Of a stretch of 8,152 bases of DNA, positions 7,055 through 8,152 are shown piece by piece; the stretch's first letter is position 1; every line of letters begins with the position of its first letter. Under the pieces are notes generated by a model. That model was not told where the DNA came from. It worked only from the letters and a program-made list of their open reading frames with translations, and did not search any database. The stretch is from Candidatus Omnitrophota bacterium (lineage in GTDB: Bacteria > Omnitrophota > Gorgyraeia > Gygaellales > Profunditerraquicolaceae). The DNA lies in assembly GCA_016867005.1 (NCBI GenBank), contig VGKM01000048.1, positions 1 to 8,152 of the forward strand, given 5' to 3'. The position numbers and the translations under genes were made by a program.

Positions 7055-8152
7055 ATGGCTAAGGAAAAGTTTGTAAGGAGCAAGCCGCACGTTAACATCG
7101 GTACCATCGGCCACATCGACCATGGTAAAACCACATTAACAGCAGCCATCACTCACGTTTTGGCCAAGATGGGAAAAGCTACTGAAAGGCAATACGCTGA
7201 TATCGCAAAAGGCGGTACTGTAAGAGATGAGACAAAAGTCGTTACTATTTCAGTTGCCCACGTCGAATACGAAACAGACAATCGCCACTATGCACATATC
7301 GACTGCCCTGGCCACGCTGATTATATCAAGAACATGATCACCGGCGCCGCACAGATGGACGGCGCAATTTTAGTTGTTTCTGCTGTTGACGGCCCTATGC
7401 CTCAGACAAGAGAGCATATCCTGTTAGCCCGTCAGGTTAACGTGCCTTCAATGGTCGTATTTTTGAATAAAGTCGACCTGGTGCAGGACAAAGAACTGAT
7501 CGACCTCGTTGAAATGGAAGTAAGGGACCTTTTGACCAAATACGGTTATCCCGGAGATAAAACTCCTATCATAAAGGGCGCTTCTTTAAAAGCACTGCAA
7601 GCGCCTGATGCGAATTCGCCTGATGCCGCATGCATCCTGGAATTGGTGAAGGCATGTGACGAGTTTATTCCTTTGCCCGCCAGAGAATTAGATAAACCTT
7701 TACTTATGGCAGTAGAAGACGTATTTACAATTGAAGGTAGAGGAACAGTCGGTACCGGAAGGATCGAACGCGGTAAGGTCAAGATAAACGAAGAAGTCGA
7801 AATTATCGGTTTAAGGCCGGAAGTAAAAAAGACGGTTGTCACCGGTATTGAAATGTTCCGCAAGCTTCTTGATGAAGGGCAAGCCGGAGACAATGTGGGT
7901 TTGCTGTTAAGAGGCGTTGACAAAAATGAAATCGAGCGCGGCATGGTCATCGCAGCACCTAAGTCGATTACCCCGCATACCAAGTTCAAGGCACAGGTTT
8001 ATATCCTTACCAAAGAGGAAGGCGGGCGCCACACTCCGTTCTTCAAGGGATACAGGCCGCAGTTTTATTTCAGGACAACAGATGTTACAGGGTCAGTTAC
8101 TCTGCCTGCGGGTTCAGAAATGGTTATGCCCGGGGATAATGTTTCGTTAGAA
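7055..8152 (+). CDS. tuf: Translation elongation factor Tu (3' truncated by window edge)
   Basis: EF-Tu is the GTPase that brings aminoacyl-tRNA to the ribosomal A site. The frame runs open from ATG 7055 to the window end, giving 366 of about 400 expected residues. G1 is GHIDHGKT at 19-26, G3 is DCPGH at 83-87 with catalytic H87, and G4 is NKVD at 138-141. Domain 2 (IEGRG at 226-230, RIERG at 236-240) and most of domain 3 (KEEGGRHTPFFKGYRPQF, MVMPGDNV) are present. Three conserved spots are altered. Switch I lacks the DNAPEEKARGITI block: IAKGGTVRDETKVVTI at 50-65 replaces it, about two residues longer than in E. coli, though T64 still matches E. coli T61. G5 reads GASL (175-178) instead of GSAL. 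TVVTG reads TVGTG (G233). The frame is otherwise intact, so this looks like a working, lineage-specific EF-Tu. A second tuf copy elsewhere cannot be excluded. Confidence 0.96.
   Translation, partial: MAKEKFVRSKPHVNIGTIGHIDHGKTTLTAAITHVLAKMGKATERQYADIAKGGTVRDETKVVTISVAHVEYETDNRHYAHIDCPGHADYIKNMITGAAQMDGAILVVSAVDGPMPQTREHILLARQVNVPSMVVFLNKVDLVQDKELIDLVEMEVRDLLTKYGYPGDKTPIIKGASLKALQAPDANSPDAACILELVKACDEFIPLPARELDKPLLMAVEDVFTIEGRGTVGTGRIERGKVKINEEVEIIGLRPEVKKTVVTGIEMFRKLLDEGQAGDNVGLLLRGVDKNEIERGMVIAAPKSITPHTKFKAQVYILTKEEGGRHTPFFKGYRPQFYFRTTDVTGSVTLPAGSEMVMPGDNVSLE

Larger units (their letters stand above)
7000..7062 (+). other. 20-codon open frame bridging the fusA stop and tuf start
   Basis: An ATG at 7000 overlaps the fusA stop as ATGA. 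Its frame stays open through the whole gap, reads the tuf Shine-Dalgarno as Arg-Arg, and ends with TAA at 7060-7062, five bases past the tuf start codon. Its own ribosome site would be a weak AGGG at 6985-6988, eleven bases upstream. It could carry ribosomes from fusA to tuf, but 20 codons in an AT-rich gap can easily be open by chance, and tuf already has a very strong site of its own. I do not call it a gene. Confidence 0.2.

Noticed and set aside
7546..7989. 147-codon open frame on the - strand inside tuf
   Set aside because: It lies wholly antisense to a highly conserved EF-Tu gene, has no recognisable domain, and is explained by the codon usage of tuf.
1..8152. Mobile elements, CRISPR arrays, tRNA genes or a defence-type accessory system
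   Set aside because: No long direct or terminal repeats, regularly spaced repeats, transposase-like frames or tRNA-like folds were visible. Every large frame is a housekeeping gene in the classic str operon order.

Overview
This window is a conserved housekeeping locus: the end of the RNA polymerase operon running into the streptomycin (str) operon. All real genes lie on the + strand in the order rpoC (5' end cut off), rpsL, rpsG, fusA, tuf (3' end cut off). Nothing looks like a mobile element, CRISPR array, tRNA or rRNA. Coding density is high. The only non-coding stretches are four gaps of 4, 79, 116 and 51 bases, so no stretch over 300 bases lacks a gene.

The organism is a bacterium. RpoC carries the long insertion inside the trigger loop (SI3) that Gram-negative-type polymerases have and Firmicutes lack, and no L7Ae-like gene sits between rpoC and rpsL. 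EF-Tu has an unusual switch I region. From memory, related forms occur in some Planctomycetes/Verrucomicrobia/Omnitrophota-type lineages, so an uncultured PVC-like bacterium is my tentative guess. I could not test this.

Layout: 1-3861 encodes the RNA polymerase beta' subunit from its first zinc ribbon to the C-terminus. Four bases later comes rpsL (S12), probably translationally coupled to rpoC. A 79-base gap with two adjacent hairpins leads to rpsG (S7). This is the gap where E. coli S7 binds its own mRNA to repress the operon. A 116-base gap follows, with a good sigma-70-type promoter, short repeats around it, a leader hairpin and an AU-rich start region without a Shine-Dalgarno sequence; it leads to fusA (EF-G). 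A 51-base gap with an 18-base palindrome and a very strong Shine-Dalgarno leads to tuf (EF-Tu).

The products work together in gene expression: beta' forms part of the RNA polymerase active site, S12 and S7 build the decoding and head regions of the 30S subunit, EF-Tu delivers aminoacyl-tRNA and EF-G drives translocation. The internal promoter would allow fusA-tuf to be transcribed apart from the ribosomal protein genes. I found no new multi-gene system. The points worth a second look are the EF-Tu sequence departures and the control signals in the three larger gaps.
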